Assembly (NCBI GenBank): GCA_004431415.1
Contig: QPMI01000036.1
Location: 72,001 to 136,000, forward strand
Direction: 5' to 3'
Origin: Cyanophora paradoxa
Taxonomy: Eukaryota > Glaucocystophyceae > Cyanophorales > Cyanophoraceae
DNA: 64,000 bases
This document shows positions 53,750-64,000 of this stretch, piece by piece (positions within the stretch are counted from its first letter, which is position 1; each line of letters starts with the position of its first letter). A program made the translations under genes and the position numbers. Below the pieces are notes generated by a model. It ran no database searches and had not been told where the DNA came from. It saw only the letters and a program-made list of their open reading frames with translations.

Positions 53750-54638
53750 GTAAGACCGCTCCGCGCGCACGAGCTAAGCCACACTCTCCTCGTATACCCG
53801 GTCGCGTGCTGCCGGCTGACTGCGCGCGGGCGTGCGGAGGCTCCGGCCGTCGATTCGCGCTGTGGACAGTCTCGCTAGGTCGGAAGCCCGTGCGAGCCGC
53901 GCGCCGCGGCTCCTCTGCTCTCGATTCGGGCCCGAGTACGATTGGCGCGAAACACACTCGGGCTCTACGGCGGTGTCTGCGTCTCCGCTGGGTCCGCCGC
54001 TGGTCGCTGCAGCACTTGGGCACTCCAAGCAAGCGTAAGAGCAGGTGAGACCGCTCCGCGCGCACGAGCTGAGCCACACTCTCCTCGTATACCCGGTCGC
54101 GTGCTGCCGGCTGACTGCGCGCGGGCGTGCGGAGGCTCCGGCCGTCGATACGCGCTGTGGGCAGTCCCGCTAGGTCGGAGCCCGTGCGAGCCGCGCGCCG
54201 CGGCTCCTCTTCTCTAGAGTCGGGCCCGAGTAGGATTGGCGCGAAACACACTCGGGCTCTACGGCGGTGTCTGCGTGTCCGCTGGGTCCGCCGCTGGTCG
54301 CTGCAGCACGTGGGCACTCCAAGCAAGCGTATGAGCAGGTGAGACCGCTCCGCGCGCACGAGCTGAGCCACACTCTCCTCGTATACCCGGTCGCGTGCTG
54401 CCGGCTGACTGCGCGCGGGCTTGCAGAGGCTCCGGCCGTCGATACGCGCAGTGGACAGTCTCGGTAGGTCGGAGCCCGTGCGAGCCGCGCGCCGCGGCTC
54501 CTCTGCTCTCGATTCGGGCCCGAGTAGGATTGGCGCGAAACTCACTCGGGCTCTACGGCGGTGTCTGCGTGTCCGCTGGGTCCGCCGCTGGTCGCTGCAG
54601 CACGTGGGCACTACACGCAAGCGTAAGAGGGCAGGTGA
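53750..54638 (+). repeat. Three ~295-bp monomers with intron-like signals (unit 1)
   Basis: GACC anchors are at 53754, 54049, 54343 and 54639 (periods 295, 294, 296). Each monomer runs CAG|GTGAGACC ... GCTGACTGCGCG ... TTGCAG|AGGCTCC, that is donor, branch-like CTGAC and acceptor around an 88-nt segment (54339-54426 in the third). About 206-208 nt then lead to the next CAG|GTGAG. The first two copies have GTGCGG in place of the TTGCAG acceptor. Confidence 0.75.
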
Positions 54639-55203
54639 GACCGCTCCGCGGTTAGCGCCAAGTCCGGCCCTCGCAGCACGCTGTCGCGCCGCAGTCACTG
54701 AGTCCAGTGGGCGCGCACCGCTGCCCGGTTGTGGGCTCGCTTTGACACGCGCCCCAGGACCGTCTGACGCGGCAGAGCAGACGCGAGACCGCGAGCCGCG
54801 CTACGGGACCGGGCGGGCGGCTGGCTGGCGGCGGGGCCAGGCGCCAGTGGGACTTCGAGAGCCGCGCCGCGGCGTCGGCTTCACGGCTTCGCAAGCGGCC
54901 TCGCCCTTCCAGGAGTCTCTCTAGAGCCCTCCACCCCGTACCCTCCCAACGCTCCTCGAGCTCCTTCGTATACGTACATCCATTCGCATACTGCCATGTA
55001 CCATTCTCTTGATGCTCCTCCCACCATTTTGTACCATGCCATGTACCATGTACCATTTTGCGGCGCGGCCCCACGCCCTTCCAATGCATATGCATATGGC
55101 TCCTCTTCCGATCCGTACCCCCTCATCGGCCCCGCGGACACCCTCTGCCCCTTTCGCCCCTTTCGCCCCGCACACTGCTTCCTCTCGCCCCCTTTCTTGT
55201 AAT

Positions 55204-55209
55204 TATAAA
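55204..55209 (+). promoter_or_regulatory. TATAAA box in satellite unit 1
   Basis: TTGTAATTATAAAGAGG sits in an otherwise GC-rich stretch and recurs at 57473, 59710 and 62333 in the other units. The sequence is kept intact in all four copies, so a promoter is plausible. Confidence 0.4.
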
Positions 55210-56048
55210 GAGGCCCCAGCCCGACTTGCAGGCCAGCGGCAGCTTCGCAAGATTGGGAAGTGGGGAAATTGCAGGATCGTCGGACCCATACGCCGTAGCC
55301 GGGAAACAACGGATGGGAGAGGAAGGGGGCCGGGGGCGACAGCTGCAGACCGAGGGGCCTGAACTGCACTGGTCTCCGGGATCTCATAGTATCCAGCTGG
55401 CCCCGCGCCTGCACTCCCAGTCCCGGCCGCCGGGCCCTGTCCGCTGCGCGCTTTTCAGAGGGCGGAGAGGGTTGAGGGCGCATCATGGCATGGCTCCGCG
55501 GGCGAAGGAGAGGAGGGCCCTATCTGCCGCCGGCCCGCGGCCGCGCGCTGCTGTGGCGTGGAGGCTAGACTTCGGTCCTCTCATCGAAGCGCCGTCTCTG
55601 GGGCGCTTAGCGGCAACCTTCGAACTCGGAAGCTACCGGTCCGGCCGAGAGCGATCACCGCGTGGGGCGGCGACCAGCGCCAGCTGCAGCTGCAGTCCGC
55701 AAGATTCGAGACCCCGCCATGCCGCATTGCAGACCGAAGGCTTCTCCACTGTACAAGCGAGAAGCGTGGTTCGCCGCCATGGAAACGGCGCCCCGAAGCC
55801 CGCGAGCGAGGCGAAGACCTCTTAAGCCTCTCCGGCTCGTAAAGCCCAAATTGAGCTACCGCAAAGCCCTGAGCCCTTGGCCCAGTTGTCACGAGTTGTC
55901 ACGAGCCCTTGGCCCAGTTGCCTTGCTTGGCCCCGCAAAGCCCTGGGTACGAGTTGTCACGGCCCAAGCTGCATGGGGTCTGCGCCATGGGTCGGGTCTG
56001 CCGCTGCGCTGAGCGGCGCCTGGACCCTACGTGCGCATGTGGAACCAG

Positions 56049-56937
56049 GTAAGACCGCTCCGCGCGCACGAGCTAAGCCACACTCTCCTCGTATACCCGG
56101 TCGCGTGCTGCCGGCTGACTGCGCGCGGGCGTGCGGAGGCTCCGGCCGTCGATTCGCGCTGTGGACAGTCTCGCTAGGTCGGAAGCCCGTGCGAGCCGCG
56201 CGCCGCGGCTCCTCTGCTCTCGATTCGGGCCCGAGTACGATTGGCGCGAAACACACTCGGGCTCTACGGCGGTGTCTGCGTCTCCGCTGGGTCCGCCGCT
56301 GGTCGCTGCAGCACTTGGGCACTCCAAGCAAGCGTAAGAGCAGGTGAGACCGCTCCGCGCGCACGAGCTGAGCCACACTCTCCTCGTATACCCGGTCGCG
56401 TGCTGCCGGCTGACTGCGCGCGGGCGTGCGGAGGCTCCGGCCGTCGATACGCGCTGTGGGCAGTCCCGCTAGGTCGGAGCCCGTGCGAGCCGCGCGCCGC
56501 GGCTCCTCTTCTCTAGAGTCGGGCCCGAGTAGGATTGGCGCGAAACACACTCGGGCTCTACGGCGGTGTCTGCGTGTCCGCTGGGTCCGCCGCTGGTCGC
56601 TGCAGCACGTGGGCACTCCAAGCAAGCGTATGAGCAGGTGAGACCGCTCCGCGCGCACGAGCTGAGCCACACTCTCCTCGTATACCCGGTCGCGTGCTGC
56701 CGGCTGACTGCGCGCGGGCTTGCAGAGGCTCCGGCCGTCGATACGCGCAGTGGACAGTCTCGGTAGGTCGGAGCCCGTGCGAGCCGCGCGCCGCGGCTCC
56801 TCTGCTCTCGATTCGGGCCCGAGTACGATTGGCGCGAAACTCACTCGGGCTCTACGGCGGTGTCTGCGTGTCCGCTGGGTCCGCCGCTGGTCGCTGCAGC
56901 ACGTGGGCACTACACGCAAGCGTAAGAGGGCAGGTGA
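56049..56937 (+). repeat. Three ~295-bp monomers (unit 2)
   Basis: GACC anchors are at 56053, 56348, 56642 and 56938. It is almost identical to the unit 1 block, including the mutated acceptors in the first two monomers. Confidence 0.8.
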
Positions 56938-58159
56938 GACCGCTCCGCGGTTAGCGCCAAGTCCGGCCCTCGCAGCACGCTGTCGCGCCGCAGTCACTGA
57001 GTCCAGTGGGCGCGCCCCGCTGCCCGGTTGTGGGCTCGCTTTGACACGCGCCCCAGGACCGTCTGACGCGGCAGAGCAGACGCGAGACCGCGAGCCGCGC
57101 TACGGGACCGGGCGGGCGGCTGGCTGGCGGCGGGGCCAGGCGCCAGTGGGACTTCGAGAGCCGCGCCGCGGCGTCGGCTTCACGGCTTCGCAAGCGGCCT
57201 CGCCCTTCCAGGAGTCTCTCTAGAGCCCTCCACCCCGTACCCTCCCAACGCTCCTCGAGCTCCTTCGTATACGTACATCCATTCGCATACTGCCATGTAC
57301 CATTCTCTTGATGCTCCTCTTTGATTTTGCGGCGCGGCCCCACGCCCTTCCAATGCATATGCATATGGCTCCTCTTCCGATCCGTACCCCCTCATCGGCC
57401 CCGCGGACACCCTCTGCCCCTTTCGCCCCTTTCGCCCCGCACACTGCTTCCTCTCGCCCCCTTTCTTGTAATTATAAAGAGGCCCCAGCCCGACTTGCAG
57501 GCCAGCGGCAGCTTCGCAAGATTGGGAAGTGGGGAAATTGCAGGATCGTCGGACCCATACGCCGTAGCCGGGAAACAACGGATGGGAGAGGAAGGGGGGC
57601 CGGGGGGCGACAGCTGCAGACCGAGGGGCCTGAACTGCACTGGTCTCCGGGATCTCATAGTATCCAGCTGGCCCCCGCGCCTGCACTCCCAGTCCCGGCC
57701 GCCGGGCCCTGTCCGCTGCGCGCTTTTCAGAGGGCGGAGAGGGTTGAGGGCGCATCATGGCATGGCTCCGCGGGCGAAGGAGAGGAGGGCCCTATCTGCC
57801 GCCGGCCCGCGGCCGCGCGCTGCTGTGGCGTGGAGGCTAGACTTCGGTCCTCTCATCGAAGCGCCGTCTCTGGGGCGCTTAGCGGCAACCTTCGAACTCG
57901 GAAGCTACCGGGTCCGGCCGAGAGCGATCACCGCGTGGGGCGGCGACCAGCGCCAGCTGCAGCTGCAGTCCGCAAGATTCGAGACCCCGCCATGCCGCAT
58001 TGCAGACCGAAGGCTTCTCCACTGTACAAGCGAGAAGCGTGGTTCGCCGCCATGGAAACGGCGCCCCGAAGCCCTCGAGCGAGGCGAAGACCTCTTAAGC
58101 CTCTCCGGCTCGTAAAGCCCAAATTGAGCTACCGCAAAGCCCTGAGCCCTTGAAAGCCC

Positions 58160-58170
58160 GGTTCGAACCC
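58160..58170 (+). other. B-box-like GGTTCGAACCC in the satellite
   Basis: The 11-mer matches the tRNA B-box (RNA polymerase III) consensus and is flanked by CCGG arms, like a T-arm. It occurs at the unit 2/3 boundary and again at 63366-63376 (unit 4/5). No matching A-box or acceptor stem was found, so this is not a full tRNA. Confidence 0.4.
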
Positions 58171-58283
58171 GGACGATCTGGGTACGAGTTGTCACGGCCC
58201 AAGCTGCATGGGGTCTGCGCCATGGGTCGGGTCTGCCGCTGTGCTGAGCGGCGCCTGGGCCCTACGTGCGCATGTGGAACCAG

Positions 58284-59170
58284 GTAAGACCGCTCCGCGC
58301 GCACGAGCTAAGCCACACCCGCGTCGCGTACCGGTCGCGTGCTGCCGGCTGACTGTGCGCGGGCTTGCAGAGGCTCCGGCCGTCGATACGCGCTGTGGGC
58401 AGTCCCGCTAGGTCGGAGCCCGTGCGAGCCGCGCGCCGCGGCTCCTCTTCTCTAGAGTCGGGCCCGAGTAGGATTGGCGCGAAACACACTCGGGCTCTAC
58501 GGCGGTGTCTGCGTGTCCGCTGGGTCCGCCGCTGGTCGCTGCAGCACTTGGGCGATCCAAGCAAGCGTATGAGCAGGTGAGACCGCTCCGCGCGCACGAG
58601 CTGAGCCACACTCTCCTCGTATACCCGGTCGCGTGCTGCCGGCTGACTGCGCGCGGGCTTGCAGAGGCTCCGGCCGTCGATACGCGCTGTGGGCAGTCCC
58701 GCTAGGTCGGAGCCCGTGCGAGCCGCGCGCCGCGGCTCCTCTGCTCTCGATTCGGGCCCGAGTACGATTGGCGCGAAACACACTCGGGCTCTACGGCGGT
58801 GTCTGCGTGTCCGCTGGGTCCGCCGCTGGTCGCTGCAGCACGTGGGCACTCCAAGCAAGCGTAAGAGCAGGTGAGACCGCTCCGCGCGCACGAGCTGAGC
58901 CACACTCTCCTCGTATACCCGGTCGCGTGCTGCCGGCTGACTGTGCGCGGGCGTGCAGAGGCTCCGGCCGTCGATACGCGCAGTGGACAGTCTCGGTAGG
59001 TCGGAGCCCGTGCGAGCCGCGCGCCGCGGCTCCTCTGCTCTCGATTCGGGCCCGAGTACGATTGGCGCGAAACTCACTCGGGCTCTACGGCGGTGTCTGC
59101 GTGTCCGCTGGGTCCGCCGCTGGTCGCTGCAGCACGTGGGCACTACACGCAAGCGTAAGAGGGCAGGTGA
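58284..59170 (+). repeat. Three ~295-bp monomers (unit 3)
   Basis: GACC anchors are at 58288, 58581, 58875 and 59171. All three monomers keep an intact GCAG acceptor (CTTGCAG, CTTGCAG, CGTGCAG). Confidence 0.8.
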
Positions 59171-60030
59171 GACCGCTCCGCGGTTAGCGCCAAGTCCGGC
59201 CCTCGCAGCACGCTGTCGCGCCGCAGTCACTGAGTCCAGTGGGCGCGCACCGCTGCCCGGTTGTGGGCTCGCTTTGACACGCGCCCCAGGACCGTCTGAC
59301 GCGGCAGAGCAGACGCGAGACCGCGAGCCGCGCTACGGGACCGGGCGGGCGGCTGGCTGGCGGCGGGGCCAGGCGCCAGTGGGACTTCGAGAGCCGCACC
59401 GCGGCGTCGGCTTCACGGCTTCGCAAGCGGCCTCGCCCTTCCAGGAGTCTCTCTAGAGCCCTCCACCCCGTACCCTCCCAACGCTCCTCGAGCTCCTTCG
59501 TATACGTACATCCATTCGCATACTGCCATGTACCATTCTCTTGATGCTCCTCTTTGATTTTGCGGCGCGGCCCCACGCCCTTCCAATGCATATGCATATG
59601 GCTCCTCTTCCGATCCGTACCCCCTCATCGGCCCCGCGGACACCCTCTGCCCCTTTCGCCCCTTTCGCCCCGCACACTGCATGCTTCCTCTCGCCCCCTT
59701 TCTTGTAATTATAAAGAGGCCCCAGCCCGACTTGCAGGCCAGCGGCAGCTTCGCAAGATTGGGAAGTGGGGAAATTGCAGGATCGTCGGACCCATACGCC
59801 GTAGCCGGGAAACAACGGATGGGAGAGGAAGGGGGGCCGGGGGGCGACAGCTGCAGAAGGGGGTGGGGTACAAAGGCAGACCGAGGGGCCTGAACTGCAC
59901 TGGTCTCCGGGATCTCATAGTATCCAGCTGGCCCCCGCGCCTGCACTCCCAGTCCCGGCCGCCGGGCCCTGTCCGCTGCGCGCTTTTCAGAGGGCGGAGA
60001 GGGTTGAGGGCGCATCATGGCATGGCTCCG

Positions 60031-60348
60031 CACCCCTCACTCGGTGCAGGTCGACAGCCCACTGAACCCGAGCGCCGCGGCTGTGGCTGCGGCCCGTAAA
60101 GAGGCAGCAGGCCTCGACGCGACTCTGCAACTGTACGGCGGCTCCTCCACAGCCTTTGGCGCGCGCAGAGGGCCGCTGCGCGCCGCGCCGCGCAGATCGC
60201 CCCGCCGCCGACCCGAGGCGCTGCACGGCAGCACGAGAGGGCCGCCGCCGACTCCGAACGCCTTCACGACCGTGCTCCGCTCGAAACACGATCGCTGGCG
60301 CCTTCCCGCCATCCCCCGGGCTGCTGCCGGAGCGCCCTTCCGCGCCCT
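60031..60348. repeat. ~318-bp segment present only in satellite units 3 and 4
   Basis: This is absent from units 1 and 2, which read directly from GGCTCCGC to GGGCGAAGG. A second copy lies at about 62660-62977. The junction shares CCGC on both sides, which suggests deletion by short homology in the ancestor of units 1 and 2 rather than an insertion with target duplication. Confidence 0.7.
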
Positions 60349-60898
60349 GGGCGAAGGAGAGGAGGGCCCTATCTGCCGCCGGCCCGCGGCCGCGCGCTGC
60401 TGTGGCGTGGAGGCTAGACTTCGGTCCTCTCATCGAAGCGCCGTCTCTGGGGCGCTTAGCGGCAACCTTCGAACTCGGAAGCTACCGGGTCCGGCCGAGA
60501 GCGATCACCGCGTGGGGCGGCGACCAGCGCCAGCTGCAGCTGCAGTCCGCAAGATTCGAGACCCCGCCATGCCGCATTGCAGACCGAAGGCTTCTCCACT
60601 GTACAAGCGAGAAGCGTGGTTCGCCGCCATGGAAACGGCGCCCCGAAGCCCGCGAGCGAGGCGAAGACCTCTTAAGCCTCTCCGGCTCGTAAAGCCCAAA
60701 TTGAGCTACCGCAAAGCCCTGAGCCCTTGGCCCAGTTGTCACGAGTTGTCACGAGCCCTTGGCCCAGTTGCCTTGCTTGGCCCCGCAAAGCCCTGGGTAC
60801 GAGTTGTCACGGCCCAAGCTGCATGGGGTCTGCGCCATGGGTCGGGTCTGCCGCTGCGCTGAGCGGCGCCTGGGCCCTACGTGCGCATGTGGAACCAG

Positions 60899-61785
60899 GT
60901 AAGACCGCTCCGCGCGCACGAGCTAAGCCACACCCTCGTCGTGTACCGGTTGCGTGCTGCCGGCTGACTGTGCGCGGGCTTGCAGAGGCTCCGGCCGTCG
61001 ATACGCGCTGTGGGCAGTCCCGCTAGGTCGGAGCCCGTGCGAGCCGCGCGCCGCGGCTCCTCTGCTCTCGATTCGGGCCCGAGTACGATTGGCGCGAAAC
61101 ACACTCGGGCTCTACGGCGGTGTCTGCGTGTCCGCTGGGTCCGCCGCTGGTCGCTGCAGCACGTGGGCACTCCAAGCAAGCGTAAGAGCAGGTGAGACCG
61201 CTCCGCGCGCACGAGCTGAGCCACACTCTCCTCGTATACCCGGTCGCGTGCTGCCGGCTGACTGCGCGCGGGCGTGCAGAGGCTCCGGCCGTCGATACGC
61301 GCTGTGGACAGTCCCGCTAGGTCGGAGCCCGTGCGAGCCGCGCGCCGCGGCTCCTCTGCTCTCGATTCGGGCCCGAGTACGATTGGCGCGAAACTCACTC
61401 GGGCTCTACGGCGGTGTCTGCGTGTCCGCTGGGTCCGCCGCTGGTCGCTGCAGCACGTGGGCACTCCAAGCAAGCGTAAGAGCAGGTGAGACCGCTCCGC
61501 GCGCACGAGCTGAGCCACACTCTCCTCGTATACCCGGTCGCGTGCTGCCGGCTGACTGTGCGCGGGCGTGCAGAGGCTCCGGCTGTCGATACGCGCAGTG
61601 GACAGTCTCGGTAGGTCGGAGCCCGTGCGAGCCGCGCGCAGCGGCTCCTCTGCTCTCGATTCGGGCCCGAGTACGATTGGCGCGAAACTCACTCGGGCTC
61701 TACGGCGGTGTCTGTATGTCCGCTGGGTCCGCCGCTGGTCGCTGCAGCACGTGGGCACTACACGCAAGCGTAAGAGGGCAGGTGA
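60899..61785 (+). repeat. Three ~295-bp monomers (unit 4)
   Basis: GACC anchors are at 60903, 61196, 61490 and 61786. The second monomer gives a complete intron-like segment at 61192-61279 (88 nt) and a 206-nt remainder. Confidence 0.8.
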
Positions 61786-63489
61786 GACCGCTCCGCGGTT
61801 AGCGCCAAGTCCGGCCCTCGCAGCACGCTGTCGCGCCGCAGTCACTGAGTCCAGTGGGCGCGCACCGCTGCCCGGTTGTGGGCTCGCTTTGACACGCGCC
61901 CCAGGACCGTCTGACGCGGCAGAGCAGACGCGAGACCGCGAGCCGCGCTACGGGACCGGGCGGGCGGCTGGCTGGTGGCGGGGCCAGGCGCCAGTGGGAC
62001 TTCGAGAGCCGCGCCGCGGCGTCGGCTTCACGGCTTCGCAAGCGGCCTCGCCCTTCCAGGAGTCTCTCTAGAGCCCTCCACCCCGTATCCTCCCAACGCT
62101 CCTCGAGCTCCTTCGTATACGTACATCCATTCGCATACTGCCATGTACCATTCTCTTGATGCTCCTCTTTGATTTTGCGGCGCGGCCCCACGCCCTTCCA
62201 ATGCATATGCATATGGCTCCTCTTCCGATCCGTACCCCCTCATCGGCCCCGCGGACACCCTCTGCCCCTTTCAAAAAAAGTTTCGCCCCTTTCGCCCCGC
62301 ACACTGCTTCCTCTCGCCCCCTTTCTTGTAATTATAAAGAGGCCCCAGCCCGACTAGTACTTGCAGGCCAGCGGCAGCTTCGCAAGATTGGGAAGTGGGG
62401 AAATTGCAGGATCGTCGGACCCATACGCCGTAGCCGGGAAACAACGGATGGGAGAGGAAGGGGGGCCGGGGGGCGACAGCTGCAGAAGGGGGTGGGGTAC
62501 AAAGGCAGACCGAGGGGCCTGAACTGCACTGGTCTCCGGGATCTCATAGTATCCAGCTGGCCCCCGCGCCTGCACTCCCAGTCCCGGCCGCCGGGCCCTG
62601 TCCGCTGCGCGCTTTTCAGAGGGCGGAGAGGGTTGAGGGCGCATCATGGCATGGCTCCGCACCCCTCACTCGGTGCAGGTCGACAGCCCACTGAACCCGA
62701 GCGCCGCGGCTGTGGCTGCGGCCCGTAAAGAGGCAGCAGGCCTCGACGCGACTCTGCAACTGTACGGCGGCTCCTCCACAGCCTTTGGCGCGCGCAGAGG
62801 GCCGCTGCGCGCCGCGCCGCGCAGATCGCCCCGCCGCCGACCCGAGGCGCTGCACGGCAGCACGAGAGGGCCGCCGCCGACTCCGAACGCCTTCACGACC
62901 GTGCTCCGCTCGAAACACGATCGCTGGCGCCTTCCCGCCATCCCCCGGGCTGCTGCCGGAGCGCCCTTCCGCGCCCTGGGCGAAGGAGAGGAGGGCCCTA
63001 TCTGCCGCCGGCCCGCGGCCGCGCGCTGCTGTGGCGTGGAGGCTAGACTTCGGTCCTCTCATCGAAGCGCCGTCTCTGGGGCGCTTAGCGGCAACCTTCG
63101 AACTCGGAAGCTCCCGGGTCCGGCCGAGAGCGATCACCGCGTGGGGCGGCGACCAGCGCCAGCTGCAGCTGCAGTCCGCAAGATTCGAGACCCCGCCATG
63201 CCGCATTGCAGACCGAAGGCTTCTCCACTGTACAAGCGAGAAGCGTGGTTCGCCGCCATGGAAACGGCGCCCCGAAGCCCTCGAGCGAGGCGAAGACCTC
63301 TTAAGCCTCTCCGGCTCGTAAAGCCCAAATTGAGCTACCGCAAAGCCCTGAGCCCTTGAAAGCCCGGTTCGAACCCGGACGATCTGGGTACGAGTTGTCA
63401 CGGCCCAAGCTGCATGGGGTCTGCGCCATGGGTCGGGTCTGCCGCTGTGCTGAGCGGCGCCTGGGCCCTACGTGCGCATGTGGAACCAG

Positions 63490-63932
63490 GTAAGACCGCT
63501 CCGCGCGCACGAGCTAAGCCACACCCTCGTCGTGTACCGGTTGCGTGCTGCCGGCTGACTGTGCGCGGGCTTGCAGAGGCTCCGGCCGTCGATACGCGCT
63601 GTGGGCAGTCCCGCTAGGTCGGAGCCCGTGCGAGCCGCGCGCCGCGGCTCCTCTGCTCTCGATTCGGGCCCGAGTACGATTGGTGCGAAACACGCCGGCT
63701 GACTGTGCGCGGGCTTGCAGAGGCTCCGGCCGTCGATACGCGCAGTGGACAGTCTCGGTAGGTCGGAGCCCGTGCGAGCCGCGCGCCGCGGCTCCTCTGC
63801 TCCCGATTCGGGCCCGAGTACGATTGGCGCGAAACTCACTCGGGCTCTACGGCGGTGTCTGCGTGTCCGCTGGGTCCGCCGCTGGTCGCTGCAGCACGTG
63901 GGCACTACACGCAAGCGTAAGAGGGCAGGTGA
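63490..63932 (+). repeat. Deleted monomer block (unit 5)
   Basis: The first monomer is cut after GAAACAC and continues directly with GCCGGCTGACTGTGCGCGGG, so the 3' part of one monomer and the 5' part of a later one are missing. The next anchor is at 63933, 439 bp from the first. Confidence 0.8.
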
Positions 63933-64000
63933 GACCGCTCCGCGGTTAGCGCCAAGTCCGGCCCTCGCAGCACGCTGTCGCGCCGCAGTCACTGAGTCCA

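Larger units (their letters stand above)
53650..64000. repeat. Higher-order satellite array
   Basis: Five successive higher-order units, the last cut by the window end. The same anchor (CAGGTAAGACCGCTCCGCG) recurs with its GACC at 53754, 56053, 58288, 60903 and 63494, giving unit lengths of 2299, 2235, 2615 and 2591 bp. Each complete unit has three ~295-bp monomers, then about 1.4 kb of unique sequence with a TATAAA. Copies are about 98-99% identical apart from defined insertions and deletions. No transposase, reverse transcriptase or rRNA is recognisable. A subtelomeric or centromeric location would be typical but is inference. Confidence 0.9.

Noticed and set aside
53493-54698. Long minus-strand frames (about 320-400 codons, ~98-residue repeats) across the satellite monomers
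   Set aside because: These recur only because the monomers are near 294-296 bp and stop-poor. The frame breaks with each 1-2 bp period change between units, and composition is Arg/Ala-rich with no domain.

Overview
This is nuclear DNA of a eukaryote with a very GC-rich, compact genome. Nearly every gene is cut by short introns (about 45-100 nt) made of CCGCC/GGCGG-type sequence. These introns use GT-AG and, in roughly a third of the cases I could check by reading frame, GC-AG splice sites, usually with a CTGAC or CTGAG branch-like motif close to the acceptor. An axonemal dynein intermediate chain implies a flagellated stage. An ABC1-type kinase and a pyruvate kinase with a long N-terminal extension fit a photosynthetic protist. 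I would guess a pelagophyte- or haptophyte-like alga; nothing in the window fixes the species. No bacterial-style operons, rRNA or complete tRNA genes were seen.

Layout. 0-23 kb: kelch-repeat protein (-), multi-pass membrane protein (+), lysophospholipid acyltransferase (-), ABC1/UbiB kinase (-), M13 metallopeptidase (+), DNAI4-like dynein intermediate chain (-), phosphatidylserine synthase (+), a 1-kb palindrome-rich spacer, acyl-CoA-dehydrogenase-like protein (-) and RNase III (-), the last two almost touching. 23-39 kb: a chromatin-type protein with an FHA domain, a PP1-docking motif and RGRK repeats (+, Ki-67-like in architecture), a tiny secreted protein (-), an SR-rich nuclear protein (+), a DNAJC8-like J-protein (-), an AA15-like lytic polysaccharide monooxygenase (+), an alpha-solenoid-like protein (-) and pyruvate kinase (+). 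39-53 kb: an unidentified gene (+), a coiled-coil protein made of eight nearly identical 110-residue repeats plus a PPVD array (-), an AT-richer 3.5-kb spacer with a hairpin-dense segment, and a second coiled-coil protein (-). 53.65-64 kb: a higher-order satellite array running off the window.

Organisation. Strands alternate along most of the window, giving head-to-head pairs with short shared upstream regions (down to about 36 bp between start codons) and tail-to-tail pairs with almost no spacer. The genes are a housekeeping mixture (lipid synthesis, glycolysis, splicing, protein turnover, flagella, chromatin) and do not form one pathway.

Most notable: (1) the GC-AG, introner-like introns; (2) the Ki-67-like FHA/PP1-docking/basic-repeat protein; (3) the satellite, whose 295-bp monomer carries what looks like a complete spliceosomal intron; (4) a possible RNase III - acyl-CoA dehydrogenase read-through; (5) the hairpin-dense segment near 49.6 kb. 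Exon joins were worked out by eye from frame, splice signals and family motifs. Gene ends are firm where stated and approximate elsewhere.
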